This document shows, one piece after another, positions 1 through 6,955 of a DNA stretch of 15,418 bases. Every line of letters begins with the position of its first letter. Position 1 is the first letter of the stretch. Origin of the DNA: DAOTXL01 sp034434895 (GTDB taxonomy: Bacteria > Chloroflexota > Anaerolineae > JAAYZQ01); NCBI GenBank assembly GCA_034434895.1, contig DAOTYI010000079.1:1-15418 (forward strand). Direction: 5' to 3'. A program made the translations under genes and the position numbers. The notes beneath the pieces are model-generated. The model did not search any database. It worked only from the letters and a program-made list of their open reading frames with translations, and was not told the origin of the DNA.

Positions 1-783
1 CAGGATGACAGCATAGAGGAGCAGCAACGCGGCCATGTTGAGGATGCGGGCGGCCTTTTCTCCGATCCGGACCGGCAGGGTGCCCACCCCCTTGCGCCTG
101 TCCTCCTCCAGCTTGTCAATGTGCTTGCCGACATTGATGCTGGCTACACTCAGGCCAAAGGGCACCCCCGTCAGAGCCACATACCACCCGTTCCCGGTCC
201 AGCCCTGGGCCAGGACGACATACACCCCGACAACCAGGATCGGCCCCCAGATCAAAAAGATGAACAGCTCCCCCAAGGCCAGGTGCTTGAGGGGCCAGGT
301 ATACAGCAGCAACACCAGGGCACCAAAGGCAAAGAGGGCCATGACCAGCGGCGAAAAGTGGGTGTAGAACAGGGCGAAAAGGCCCGACAGGACGGCCAGG
401 ATGCCGCTGACCGCAAACCAGCGCTTCTGCTGGTTGAGGGTCCAAAACCCCTGGACCAGAGGGTGGACGCCGTATTGGGTGCGGAAATAGTTGTCCTGGT
501 CTATGCCCCGTTTGTAGTCGGTATAGTCGTTGAGCAGGTTGTTTGTGCCGTGGGCGATAAACAGGCCCAGGGTGACGATCAACCAGGGCAGCAGACTAAA
601 GTAGCCATCGCGCCAGGCCAGCAGCCCGGCGATGATACAGGAATAGAGGGTCACTGTGGTCACAGCCGAGCGGGTGGCGATCAGCCATTTGGAGATGACG
701 TCCAGCCGATCCCACTCCTCTTTGCTGTCCATTTTGACCAGGGTCCACAGGGCGGTCTTCCACATAGCAAAATTGATCTTCAT
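1..783 (-). CDS. UbiA-family prenyltransferase (MenA-like), 3' end cut by window edge
   Basis: Integral-membrane enzyme family that joins a polyprenyl diphosphate to an aromatic or other acceptor, as in quinone synthesis; the acceptor here cannot be told. The first 261 residues are visible and no stop occurs before the window edge. Two Asp-rich prenyl-diphosphate/Mg2+ motifs are present: NDYTDYKRGID (about residues 85-95) and DKLEEDRRKGVGTLPVRIG (about 223-241). Hydrophobic helices lie near residues 38-56, 62-80, 122-140, 145-162, 172-192 and 200-218, and another begins at 247. The ATG start follows a weak purine-rich stretch and sits about 40 bp downstream of a good promoter, so the gene is probably transcribed separately from the ABC transporter operon upstream. 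MenA and other UbiA relatives are possible. Confidence is high for the family and low for the substrate. Confidence 0.9.
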   Translation of the reverse strand, partial: MKINFAMWKTALWTLVKMDSKEEWDRLDVISKWLIATRSAVTTVTLYSCIIAGLLAWRDGYFSLLPWLIVTLGLFIAHGTNNLLNDYTDYKRGIDQDNYFRTQYGVHPLVQGFWTLNQQKRWFAVSGILAVLSGLFALFYTHFSPLVMALFAFGALVLLLYTWPLKHLALGELFIFLIWGPILVVGVYVVLAQGWTGNGWYVALTGVPFGLSVASINVGKHIDKLEEDRRKGVGTLPVRIGEKAARILNMAALLLLYAVIL

Positions 784-822
784 TCAGCCTGTCCCCCTCT
801 CGCTGGCAGGTTAGTCGGAGAA

Positions 823-851
823 AACATACCATAGTTCATCTATTTCGTCAA
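823..851 (-). promoter_or_regulatory. Sigma70-type promoter for the UbiA-family gene
   Basis: On the minus strand there is TTGACG (positions 851-846), a 17-bp spacer, then TATGTT (828-823). The -10 is preceded by TGG, giving an extended -10. The expected transcription start is near 816, about 33 nt before the ATG at 783. The -35 matches 5 of 6 bases and the -10 matches 4 of 6. Confidence 0.6.
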
Positions 852-975
852 GCCGCGTTTGCCGGACTTCAAAAATCAGGGGGATCATCAGGCCTGGGAG
901 GTCTTTCAGGCGCTCCCGCCGTGTCTGTGACCCGGCGGTCCTTCCGGATCGGTCCTGCCGGTCTGCCAGAGCCCA

Positions 976-1019
976 TCCGGCAAGGGGGCCTGGGCGGGGA
1001 GGACAAAAGGCCTGCCGGA
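976..1019 (-). terminator. Inverted repeat after the ABC permease operon, possible 3'-end structure
   Basis: A 7-bp outer stem (TCCGGCA at 976-982 with TGCCGGA at 1013-1019) encloses a GGCC/GGCC pair (987-990 and 1009-1012). It lies 57 nt beyond the stop codon of the last permease gene, in the 292-bp gap before the UbiA-family gene. No T-tract follows on the minus strand, so it is not a textbook intrinsic terminator. It may stabilise or define the 3' end of the operon transcript. Nothing else in the gap upstream of the UbiA promoter looked like a gene. Confidence 0.3.
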
Positions 1020-1075
1020 CCTGTTCCGCTCAGGAGTGTGGGCGGTGATAACGGGGCGAGCGCAACGCCAGGGGG

Positions 1076-1945
1076 TTACCCTTTCAAAGCCCCGGCCAGG
1101 ATGCCCCGGATAAAGTAGCGCCCCAGGACCAGGAAGAAGAGGAGCGGCACAAGCAGAGTGATGACCGCGGCCGCCATCTGCAGATGATAGTTGGCCACAA
1201 AGCTGCCCTTGATCTCCACCAGTTTCATCTGGATCGTTTGGGTTTTGGGGGTAGCAAAGGTCAGCGCCAGCAAGAACTCGTTCCATACCTGGGTAAAGAT
1301 GATGATCGCGGTAGAAGCATAGGCGGGCAGGGCCACCGGGGTGATAACCCGAAAAAAGTTCTGAAGCCGCGAGGCGCCATCTACCTCGGCCGCTTCTTCC
1401 AACTCCCTGGGGATGGCGGTGAAAAAGGTGCCCATCAGCAGGGAGGCGAGGGGGACATTCAGGATCAGATAGCTGGCGATCAGGCCCCACAGCGTCCTGG
1501 TCAGTGGGACCCCGCCAAAGCTCCAGGTCCCGATCGTAACCGGCGGGATTTTGATCGAGGCCATGATCTGGGTCAGGGGGATGAGGATGACCTGATAGGG
1601 CAGATAGATCGAGATCCCCACCAGGACGAACAGGACCTTAGCAAAAGGGGTCCTGGCGCGGCTGAGGTAATATCCCCCCAGACCGCCGAATAGCAGCGAC
1701 AGAAAGGTGACCGAGAAGGAGATGATCGTCGAATTTTTCATCGCCGGGAAGATCAGCCTGAACGCCTGGGTATAGTTCTCAAACTGCAGGCTGAGGCTGG
1801 GGATCAGGTAGCGTCGCTGGGTGATCTCGGCGATGCTTTTCAGCGAGGTCACAACCGCCACGTACATCGGCAGGACATAGGCGATGGTCAGGATCAGCAG
1901 CGTGATCAGCACCAGAATCGTCAGGCCGGGGTTTTTGATCTTCAT
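1076..1945 (-). CDS. Carbohydrate ABC transporter permease, MalG/CUT1 type
   Basis: Second membrane subunit of a CUT1 sugar importer, 289 aa. It forms the inner-membrane channel with the MalF-type partner and contacts the ATPase through the cytoplasmic EAA loop. That loop is clear at about residues 183-207 (EEAAEVDGASRLQNFFRVI). Hydrophobic helices lie near residues 8-30, 72-92, 102-123, 152-172, 208-228 and 258-278, the usual six. The chosen start is the ATG at 1945, because it overlaps the stop of the preceding permease gene as ATGA and has AGGAAG about 8 nt upstream. A GTG three codons earlier (1954) is possible but less likely. The stop is TAA. The family is certain; the transported sugar is not shown by this subunit. 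Confidence 0.93.
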   Translation of the reverse strand: MKIKNPGLTILVLITLLILTIAYVLPMYVAVVTSLKSIAEITQRRYLIPSLSLQFENYTQAFRLIFPAMKNSTIISFSVTFLSLLFGGLGGYYLSRARTPFAKVLFVLVGISIYLPYQVILIPLTQIMASIKIPPVTIGTWSFGGVPLTRTLWGLIASYLILNVPLASLLMGTFFTAIPRELEEAAEVDGASRLQNFFRVITPVALPAYASTAIIIFTQVWNEFLLALTFATPKTQTIQMKLVEIKGSFVANYHLQMAAAVITLLVPLLFFLVLGRYFIRGILAGALKG

Positions 1946-2874
1946 TCGAACCACTTCCTGAAGGCATAGATGGTATACGGAACGACGATGATACAGGCCA
2001 GGAGGAAGATGATCACCCCGATCCCGGCCCCCAGGGAGACCAGGTGTTGCTGAAAGGTGGCGACCAGCATGTAGAAGGCCAACACGTCGGTGGCAAAGCC
2101 GGGGCCGCCAAAGGTCACCACGTACACAATGTCAAAGACCTTGAGCGAGGAGATGAGCAGGAGCGACACCAGGACGAGGATGCCACCCCGGATGTTGGGC
2201 ACGATCACCTGGAGCAGGATGCGGAACCGCGAGGCCCCATCCAGCAGGGCCGACTCGATCATCTCCTGCAGCTCCGTGGTGCGGAAGGCCGATTGGAGGA
2301 TGATGACCGAGAAGCCGAGGTACTGCCAGACAAAGATGACAATAAGCCAATAGGTGGCGGTGGCCGGGTCGGTGACATAACGACCCTCAAGAAAACCTAA
2401 TCCCAACCCCCGGAGGAGAGTGTTAAAGACCCCCTTGTCCGGCTGATACATCCACGACCAGATGGTGCCGGTGACGATGAACGACATGGCCACCGGGTAG
2501 AGGATCAGGGTTCTGGTGTAGTTTTCGGTTCCCCGGATGGAGCGGATCTCCAGCAGGTAGGCAATGAACAGGGCGACGATGACGGTGGGCAGCACCCCCA
2601 GGATCAGCCATTTGAGGTTGTTGCTGACGTCGGCCTGGAAACGGGCCAGGTCGAACATCATCTTGTACCATTTGAAGCCGATCAGGGTATAGTTCGGTTC
2701 GACCCCCTCCCAGTTGGAAAAGGAGACCCAAAAGGTCCGGATCAGCATGTAGTAGAGCAGAACCACACACACCAGCAGGGGAAATAAAAAGATCAGGAAC
2801 TCCCTGAAAGTCCACCCCGCCCGGCGGTCTCTGCGGAGCCATCTGTGTTTGAGGGACCGGCTGGTTGCGCTCAC
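1942..2874 (-). CDS. Carbohydrate ABC transporter permease, MalF/CUT1 type
   Basis: First membrane subunit of the same sugar importer, 310 aa. A basic, cytoplasmic N terminus (about residues 1-22) precedes the first helix (26-45). Further helices lie near 90-110, 122-142, 173-193, 231-251 and 283-303. The EAA loop is ESALLDGASRFRILLQVIVP (about 207-226), and the CUT1-typical FGGPGFATDVLAFYML follows at about 255-270. Translation starts at GTG 2874, the only start in frame before the first helix; CGAGG lies 7 nt upstream. The gene is 76 bp downstream of the binding-protein gene, with a perfect hairpin in that gap, and overlaps the second permease gene by 4 nt, indicating translational coupling. 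No ATPase gene follows in this operon, so the ATPase must be encoded elsewhere. Confidence 0.93.
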   Translation of the reverse strand: MSATSRSLKHRWLRRDRRAGWTFREFLIFLFPLLVCVVLLYYMLIRTFWVSFSNWEGVEPNYTLIGFKWYKMMFDLARFQADVSNNLKWLILGVLPTVIVALFIAYLLEIRSIRGTENYTRTLILYPVAMSFIVTGTIWSWMYQPDKGVFNTLLRGLGLGFLEGRYVTDPATATYWLIVIFVWQYLGFSVIILQSAFRTTELQEMIESALLDGASRFRILLQVIVPNIRGGILVLVSLLLISSLKVFDIVYVVTFGGPGFATDVLAFYMLVATFQQHLVSLGAGIGVIIFLLACIIVVPYTIYAFRKWFE

Positions 2875-2894
2875 TCCACTGCCTCGTTGGAGCA

Positions 2895-2930
2895 GGAGCC
2901 TTGCGGAGGTCAGGGCCTCCGCAAGGCTCC
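2895..2930 (-). promoter_or_regulatory. Perfect 15-bp intercistronic hairpin between binding-protein and permease genes
   Basis: GGAGCCTTGCGGAGG (2895-2909) is the exact reverse complement of 2916-2930, with a 6-nt loop. It lies 20 nt downstream of the binding-protein stop codon and 20 nt upstream of the permease GTG, ahead of its Shine-Dalgarno. No T-run follows. Such structures in binding-protein-dependent transport operons (malE-malF is the classic case) protect the upstream message from 3' exonucleases and give more binding protein than permease. Partial termination is an alternative. Confidence 0.75.
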
Positions 2931-2950
2931 GGGTGATGACGGCTGGTTGT

Positions 2951-4312
2951 TTACGGCCACTGATACCAGGCGGACTTGTTCTTGACGTCGTAGGTCTGGA
3001 ACAGGGTCGCTACCTGGTTGATGGTGGCGTTGATGTCCGGCTGCTCGGCGGCCATAAAGCCGGCAATGACGATCCAGTACTCGTTGGAGAAGGCAGCCGG
3101 GGCGATGCTGCCGTGCTGGTCCAGGATCAGCTTGCCCGGGTTGTCACGGACATAAGCCTGCATCTCCTGCCGGATCGGATCGGGGAACTTGGTGGGGTCA
3201 ATGTCAATCCGGGCAAACATCCCGCCCTGAGTGACGTCGGTCGGGATCTGCAGTTCAGGCGAGGCCACGACCCGCAGCCAATCCATGGTTGCCTTCGGGT
3301 GAGGAGCACCCTTGGCCAGGCCGTAGGTATCGGGGTGGAAGAGCAGAATCCGCTCCGGCACCTGCGGGAAGGTCACGGCCCCAAAGTCTACGTTCGGCGT
3401 CCAGCCGTTGCTGATGAACGCCCCGATGGCCCAGGTGCCCATGAGGACCATCGCCGCGTCACCCGAAACAACCAGGCCGACCGACTGGTCCCAGGTCAGG
3501 TTGGAGTGGTAGGGGTAGACATACTCCATCAGTTTGGCCAGCTTTTGGAGCGAGGCCTTGAAGGTCGGATCGGTCTTGACATCCACCTCACCCTTGAACA
3601 GCTTGACGTAATATTCAGGCCCCCCTTCCTCGACGATGATGCTGTCCAGGACAAAGGCCGCCTCCCAGTTCTCGGTGGTGCCCAGACCCAGGGGCGCCTT
3701 GTTGGGGTATTTTTCCTTGATAGCCTTGCAGACGGCCATCAGTTCGTCAAAGCTCTTGGGTGGCTTCAGCCCCATGCCGTCGAACAGCTTTTTGTCGTAA
3801 TAGAGGATGTTCTGAATGTGCATGTTCAACGGCACGACGTAGGGGTGGCCGTTGATGGTCACCGCGTTGTACAGGGGGCCGGGGATGACATCCTTGTACT
3901 TGAGTTCGGCGTACAGATTGTCCAGCGGCTCGAGGGCGTTGCCATCCACGTAGGCTTTCAGCTCTGCACCCCCCAACGTCTGGAAGGTGTCGGGTGGCAC
4001 ACCGGCTGCCATGCGGCCCTGCAAGACGACGCGGTGGCTCACCCCTCCCCCGCCGGCCACCGGGTTTTCGACCACCTCGATGTCGGGATATTTGTCTTTG
4101 AGCGCTTTGAACATGGCATCGGCTGCTTCGCGCTCACCTGGACCGGTCCACCAGTGAAAGATCTCCAGCTTTCTTTCCTCAGGGGGCGGTGTGGCCGTGA
4201 CCACGACCGTCTCTTTGACGACCGACGGGGCAGTTGTTGGGGCGGGCCCACAGCCGGCGATCATGGGGACCACCATGATCAACGCCATTGCCAGGAAAAC
4301 AACCTTTTTCAT
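2951..4312 (-). CDS. Sugar ABC transporter substrate-binding lipoprotein (family 1)
   Basis: Extracytoplasmic sugar-binding protein that delivers substrate to the two permeases downstream, 453 aa. The N terminus is a lipoprotein signal peptide: MKK, a hydrophobic core, then lipobox IAGC with Cys21 as the lipidation site, followed by a P/T/A-rich linker (about 22-45). The mature part begins EIFHWWTGPGEREAADAMF and contains RMAAGVPPDTFQ and VPLNMHIQN, which I remember as resembling glucose/mannose-binding proteins such as Thermus TTC0328. On that basis a monosaccharide is a reasonable guess but unproven. Length is normal for the family. The start is ATG with GGGAGGT 4 nt upstream, a very strong ribosome binding site. 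The gene follows the lacI-type gene by 150 bp with no convincing promoter between, so co-transcription with the regulator is likely. Confidence 0.94.
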   Translation of the reverse strand: MKKVVFLAMALIMVVPMIAGCGPAPTTAPSVVKETVVVTATPPPEERKLEIFHWWTGPGEREAADAMFKALKDKYPDIEVVENPVAGGGGVSHRVVLQGRMAAGVPPDTFQTLGGAELKAYVDGNALEPLDNLYAELKYKDVIPGPLYNAVTINGHPYVVPLNMHIQNILYYDKKLFDGMGLKPPKSFDELMAVCKAIKEKYPNKAPLGLGTTENWEAAFVLDSIIVEEGGPEYYVKLFKGEVDVKTDPTFKASLQKLAKLMEYVYPYHSNLTWDQSVGLVVSGDAAMVLMGTWAIGAFISNGWTPNVDFGAVTFPQVPERILLFHPDTYGLAKGAPHPKATMDWLRVVASPELQIPTDVTQGGMFARIDIDPTKFPDPIRQEMQAYVRDNPGKLILDQHGSIAPAAFSNEYWIVIAGFMAAEQPDINATINQVATLFQTYDVKNKSAWYQWP

Positions 4313-4391
4313 CTCTACCTCCCTTTTCTTCTCTCCTTTTTGAATGTTGCTCGTACCGTGGACACAAGATTTCAGGGGTCTCTCGTCCTTC

Positions 4392-4405
4392 GATCACCTC
4401 CTTTC
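4392..4405 (-). promoter_or_regulatory. Extended Shine-Dalgarno-like sequence in the binding-protein leader
   Basis: The minus strand reads GAAAGGAGGTGATC here, an uninterrupted complement to the conserved 3' tail of bacterial 16S rRNA. It is about 80 nt upstream of the binding-protein ATG, which has its own GGGAGGT. No start codon lies at a suitable distance. It might be a standby ribosome site or an mRNA-protecting site. A coincidental match is possible. Confidence 0.35.
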
Positions 4406-4428
4406 ACTTCTGACGAGCTCTCCTGGCT

Positions 4429-4445
4429 CACCTGCCGGGCAGGTG
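4429..4445 (-). repeat. 17-bp GC-rich palindrome between regulator and binding-protein genes
   Basis: CACCTGCCGGGCAGGTG has 8-bp arms around one central base. With one bulged base, flanking TGGC/GCCA pairs can extend the stem. It lies about 17 nt beyond the LacI-type stop codon. No T-run follows. It could be a weak attenuator, an mRNA stability element, or an operator for the transporter genes. Confidence 0.45.
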
Positions 4446-4462
4446 GGGCCAGAAAGCAGCCT

Positions 4463-5464
4463 CTAGGCCGACTCGCGGATCACCAGCTTCACCTCCAGAT
4501 GGACGGGAGGGAGATCGGCTGCCGGATCGTTGAGCATCTCCACCAGGCGGAGCACCGCCTGCTGTCCCAGTTGGTACTTGTCTATATGCACTGTGGTCAG
4601 GGGCGGGGCGATCATCCCGGCCAGGGGGATGTCGTCAAAACCGACGATGGCCAGACTCTCCGGCACGCGGCGCCCCAGTTCCTGGCAGGCACGGATGGCT
4701 CCTACGGCGATCAGGTCGTTGTAGGCCAGAATAGCCCGTACCTGGGGATAGCGGGTGAGGAGTTGCCGGGCCGCTTCATAGCCACGGTCCATATCCAGGT
4801 TGGTGGCGCCGGTCAGGATCCATTCCTCCACGACAGGCAGGTTATGGGCCAGCAGCGCTTCACGGAACCCCTGGACGCGCTCCATCAAGTGCAAGGGGGT
4901 TGCCCGCCCGGCCAGCATCCCGATGGCGGTGTAGCCTCTGCTGATCAGATATTCCACTGCCATCCTGGCCCCGCCCCGGATGTCGTTCAACACCAGCCCC
5001 ATGCCCGGATGGCGGTCAAAGACGCGGTTGACCACCACCAGCGGTTTGTACTGGCTGGCAAAGATCTTGAGCTCCTCTTCGTTCTCCCAACAGGGAAAGA
5101 TGATCATGCCATCCACGTTGTGATCGGCCAGAGAATAGAGGGCATGGATCTCCTGCTGGGGATCATAGTCGGAGTTGCAGAGAAAGACATCGTAGCCTTG
5201 CGCCTGGGCGGTCTGCAGGACCCCGCGGGCCACTTCCGAGAAAAAGGGGTTGGAGATGTCGCCCACGATCAGGCCCAGAGTGTCGGTGCGCTGGGTGACC
5301 AGGGCCCGGGCTACCTTGCTCGGCCGGTAGCCCAGCCGTTCAATCGCGGCCAGCACCCGCTGACGGGTCTCATCGGAGATTTCTCCCTGGTTATTGACCA
5401 CGCGAGAAACGGTTTTGATGGAGACGGCAGCTTCTCGCGCAACATCCCGCATGGTGACAGCCAC
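4463..5464 (-). CDS. LacI-family transcriptional regulator
   Basis: DNA-binding repressor of the LacI/GalR family, 333 aa, the usual family length. The N-terminal helix-turn-helix is at about residues 4-24 (TMRDVAREAAVSIKTVSRVV). The hinge helix SKVARALVT (about 49-57) carries the Leu that in this family inserts into a central CpG of the operator. A periplasmic-binding-protein-like sugar-sensing domain follows (GLIVGDISNPFFSEVARG from about 64). The start chosen is GTG 5464, with GGGGGGA 7 nt upstream, which gives the standard short leader before the HTH. An ATG 72 nt further upstream (5536) would add an unusual 24-residue extension, and ATG 5452 would trim the leader. The gene heads the sugar transporter operon, so it most likely represses that operon and itself in response to the imported sugar. 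The stop is TAG. Confidence 0.92.
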   Translation of the reverse strand: MAVTMRDVAREAAVSIKTVSRVVNNQGEISDETRQRVLAAIERLGYRPSKVARALVTQRTDTLGLIVGDISNPFFSEVARGVLQTAQAQGYDVFLCNSDYDPQQEIHALYSLADHNVDGMIIFPCWENEEELKIFASQYKPLVVVNRVFDRHPGMGLVLNDIRGGARMAVEYLISRGYTAIGMLAGRATPLHLMERVQGFREALLAHNLPVVEEWILTGATNLDMDRGYEAARQLLTRYPQVRAILAYNDLIAVGAIRACQELGRRVPESLAIVGFDDIPLAGMIAPPLTTVHIDKYQLGQQAVLRLVEMLNDPAADLPPVHLEVKLVIRESA

Positions 5465-5518
5465 AGAATGATCCCCCCGTGCGCACCTGGCCCCGGCCTT
5501 GTCTGGCCTCTGGGCGGC

Positions 5519-5598
5519 TGACAACGATGACGACACCGATAACGACTACGTTGACGACAGCGTTGTCAATAGTATACCATATCTTTTGTCCGTTGTCA
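5519..5598. promoter_or_regulatory. Cluster of LacI-type operator half-sites around the regulator promoter
   Basis: The 8-mer TGACAACG, or its complement CGTTGTCA, occurs three times: 5519-5526, 5561-5568 and 5591-5598. The middle copy is part of a near-palindrome with a central CpG, GACAGCGTTGTC (5556-5567), overlapping the expected transcription start. The third overlaps the -35 box. The last two are 30 bp apart, about three helical turns. This position suits autorepression by the LacI-type protein encoded immediately downstream. Confidence 0.55.
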
Positions 5599-5599
5599 A
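5571..5599 (-). promoter_or_regulatory. Near-consensus sigma70 promoter of the lacI-type/sugar ABC operon
   Basis: On the minus strand there is TTGACA (5599-5594), a 17-bp spacer, and TATACT (5576-5571). The expected start is near 5564, giving a leader of about 100 nt before GTG 5464. The strength of the promoter and the operator-like overlap point to a repressible promoter. Confidence 0.8.
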
Positions 5600-5610
5600 G
5601 TCCTGTTTTT

Positions 5611-5644
5611 GAAAATTTGAAAAAATGGCCCCGCTTTGGGGCCA
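5611..5644 (-). terminator. Rho-independent terminator downstream of the thiolase gene
   Basis: On the minus strand TGGCCCC (5644-5638) and GGGGCCA (5632-5626) form a 7-bp GC-rich stem with a 5-nt loop, followed by TTTTTTC and a further T-rich run. It begins 6 nt after the thiolase stop codon and ends about 12 nt before the -35 box of the next promoter. This cleanly separates the two operons. Confidence 0.88.
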
Positions 5645-5650
5645 GGGGGT

Positions 5651-6898
5651 TCATGACGGGCGCTGGACGAGGGTGGCACATCCCTGACCGACGCCGACAC
5701 ACATGGTTACCAGGCCATAGCGCATTCGTTCCCCGGCTGCCGCTCGCCGTCGCATCTCATGCAGCAGGGTGACCATCAGCCGGGCGCCGGTGCAGCCCAG
5801 GGGATGCCCCAGGGCAATCGCTCCGCCATTGACATTGGTCCGGGCGGGATCGAGGCCCAGTTCTTTCATACAGGCCAGCGCCTGGACGGCAAAGGCTTCG
5901 TTCAGTTCGATCAGATCAAGGTCATCCACGGTCAGCCCGGCCCGCTCCAGGACCTTGCGGGTGGCCGGAATGGGGCCGTATCCCATCGTGCGCGGATTCA
6001 CTCCGGCCACGGCTGAGGCTACCCAATGGGCCAGCGGTTGGAGGCCCAGCTCTTTTGCCTTCTCCTCTGTCATCAAGAGCAGGGCGGCCGCTCCGTCGTT
6101 GAGGCCGCTGGCGTTGCCGGCCGTCACCGTGCCCCCGGCGCGAAAGGCGGGGCGCAATCTGGCCAGCTCTTCCGCGCTGGTGTCCAGATGCACCCGGCCA
6201 TCAGGGTCAACCCGGATGCGGGGGTGCTCGTCGGTGTCCACCACCAGAGGCGGCCCCTTGCGTTGCGGGATCGGCACCGGGACGATCTCATCCCGAAAGC
6301 GTCCGGCCTCGATGGCCGCCGCTGCCCGTCGCTGGCTCTCCAGAGCAAAGGCATCCTGCTCCTCACGGCTGATGCCGGTCTCGGCATAAATATTCTCTGC
6401 GGTCTCGCCCATGCTCTCCAGGGGAAAGAGCTGCTCCAACCGGGGATTGGGATAGCGCCAGCCGAGGGTCGTATCATACATGGTCACATGGCCCCAGGGA
6501 AAGGCCCGCTCCGCTTTGGGGACCGACCAGGGGGCACGGCTCATGCTCTCCACCCCCCCGGCCACAAAAATCTCCCCCTCGCCGCAGCGGATGGCGCGGG
6601 CAGCCTGGTTGATCGCCTCCAACCCCGAAGCACACAGACGGTTGACGGTGACCCCGGCCACGTGAAAGGGCAGGCCGGCCAGCAGGAGGGCCATGCGTGC
6701 CACGTTGCGGTTGTCTTCACCGGCCTGGTTGGTACAACCCAGATATACATCCTCGACCAGGCCGGGTTCAATGCCCGCCCGGGCCACGACCTCCCGGATG
6801 ACCAGGGCGGCCAGGTCATCCGGCCGGACTGTTGCCAGGGCTCCGCCGTGCCGCCCGACGGGGGTACGCACTGCCTCAACGATGACTGGCTGTCGCAT
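5651..6898 (-). CDS. Thiolase (acetyl-CoA C-acyltransferase, 3-oxoadipyl-CoA thiolase-like)
   Basis: Type I thiolase, 415 aa, which cleaves a 3-ketoacyl-CoA with CoA or condenses two acyl-CoAs. All catalytic elements are visible: nucleophile Cys in NRLCASGLEA (about residue 89), the GHPLGCTGAR His (about 365), and the second Cys in MCVGVGQG (about 400). The stretches QAGEDNRNVARM and YDTTLGWRYPNPRLE resemble, from memory, PaaJ/PcaF enzymes of aromatic degradation more than classic biosynthetic acetoacetyl-CoA thiolases. No other aromatic or beta-oxidation gene is nearby, so substrate is open. The start is ATG with GGAGG 8 nt upstream. It is the last gene of the long operon, 57 bp after the REC-GAF kinase, and is followed directly by a terminator. 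Why it is with the kinases is unclear. Confidence 0.93.
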   Translation of the reverse strand: MRQPVIVEAVRTPVGRHGGALATVRPDDLAALVIREVVARAGIEPGLVEDVYLGCTNQAGEDNRNVARMALLLAGLPFHVAGVTVNRLCASGLEAINQAARAIRCGEGEIFVAGGVESMSRAPWSVPKAERAFPWGHVTMYDTTLGWRYPNPRLEQLFPLESMGETAENIYAETGISREEQDAFALESQRRAAAAIEAGRFRDEIVPVPIPQRKGPPLVVDTDEHPRIRVDPDGRVHLDTSAEELARLRPAFRAGGTVTAGNASGLNDGAAALLLMTEEKAKELGLQPLAHWVASAVAGVNPRTMGYGPIPATRKVLERAGLTVDDLDLIELNEAFAVQALACMKELGLDPARTNVNGGAIALGHPLGCTGARLMVTLLHEMRRRAAAGERMRYGLVTMCVGVGQGCATLVQRPS

Positions 6899-6918
6899 AG
6901 GTTCCTCCAGATAAGCTG

Positions 6919-6955
6919 CCTGTCACCCTGGCACAAAGCCGGTCTGGGCGACAGG
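6919..6955 (-). promoter_or_regulatory. Intercistronic hairpin between kinase and thiolase genes
   Basis: CCTGTCACCC (6919-6928) pairs with GGGCGACAGG (6946-6955) at 9 of 10 positions, the exception being a possible wobble pair in RNA. The loop can form an extra GGC/GCC pair. It starts immediately after the kinase stop codon and ends before the thiolase Shine-Dalgarno. It has no T-run and is more likely a stability or processing element than a terminator. Confidence 0.45.

Noticed and set aside
121..834. Plus-strand 237-codon frame in the first 830 bases
   Set aside because: The minus strand of the same region encodes a UbiA-family membrane protein with both Asp-rich motifs; the plus frame is Q/G/D-rich without domains.
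784..1075. Possible gene in the gap between the permease and UbiA-family genes
   Set aside because: Frames here are extensions of shadow frames with no ribosome site or domain; only a promoter and an inverted repeat are supportable.
4391..4405. Possible 3' end of a 16S rRNA gene on the plus strand (GATCACCTCCTTTC)
   Set aside because: No upstream rRNA sequence is present; the plus strand there is antisense to a leader and flanking genes are protein-coding.
2849..5521. 890-codon open frame on the plus strand across the binding protein and LacI-type genes
   Set aside because: It is antisense to two clearly recognisable proteins and has no recognisable domain; the frame is kept open by the high GC at third codon positions of the real genes.
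5521..5569. GAC/ACG-rich triplet run that might be a CRISPR or tandem repeat
   Set aside because: Units are not regular and no spacer pattern exists; operator half-sites plus biased composition explain it better.
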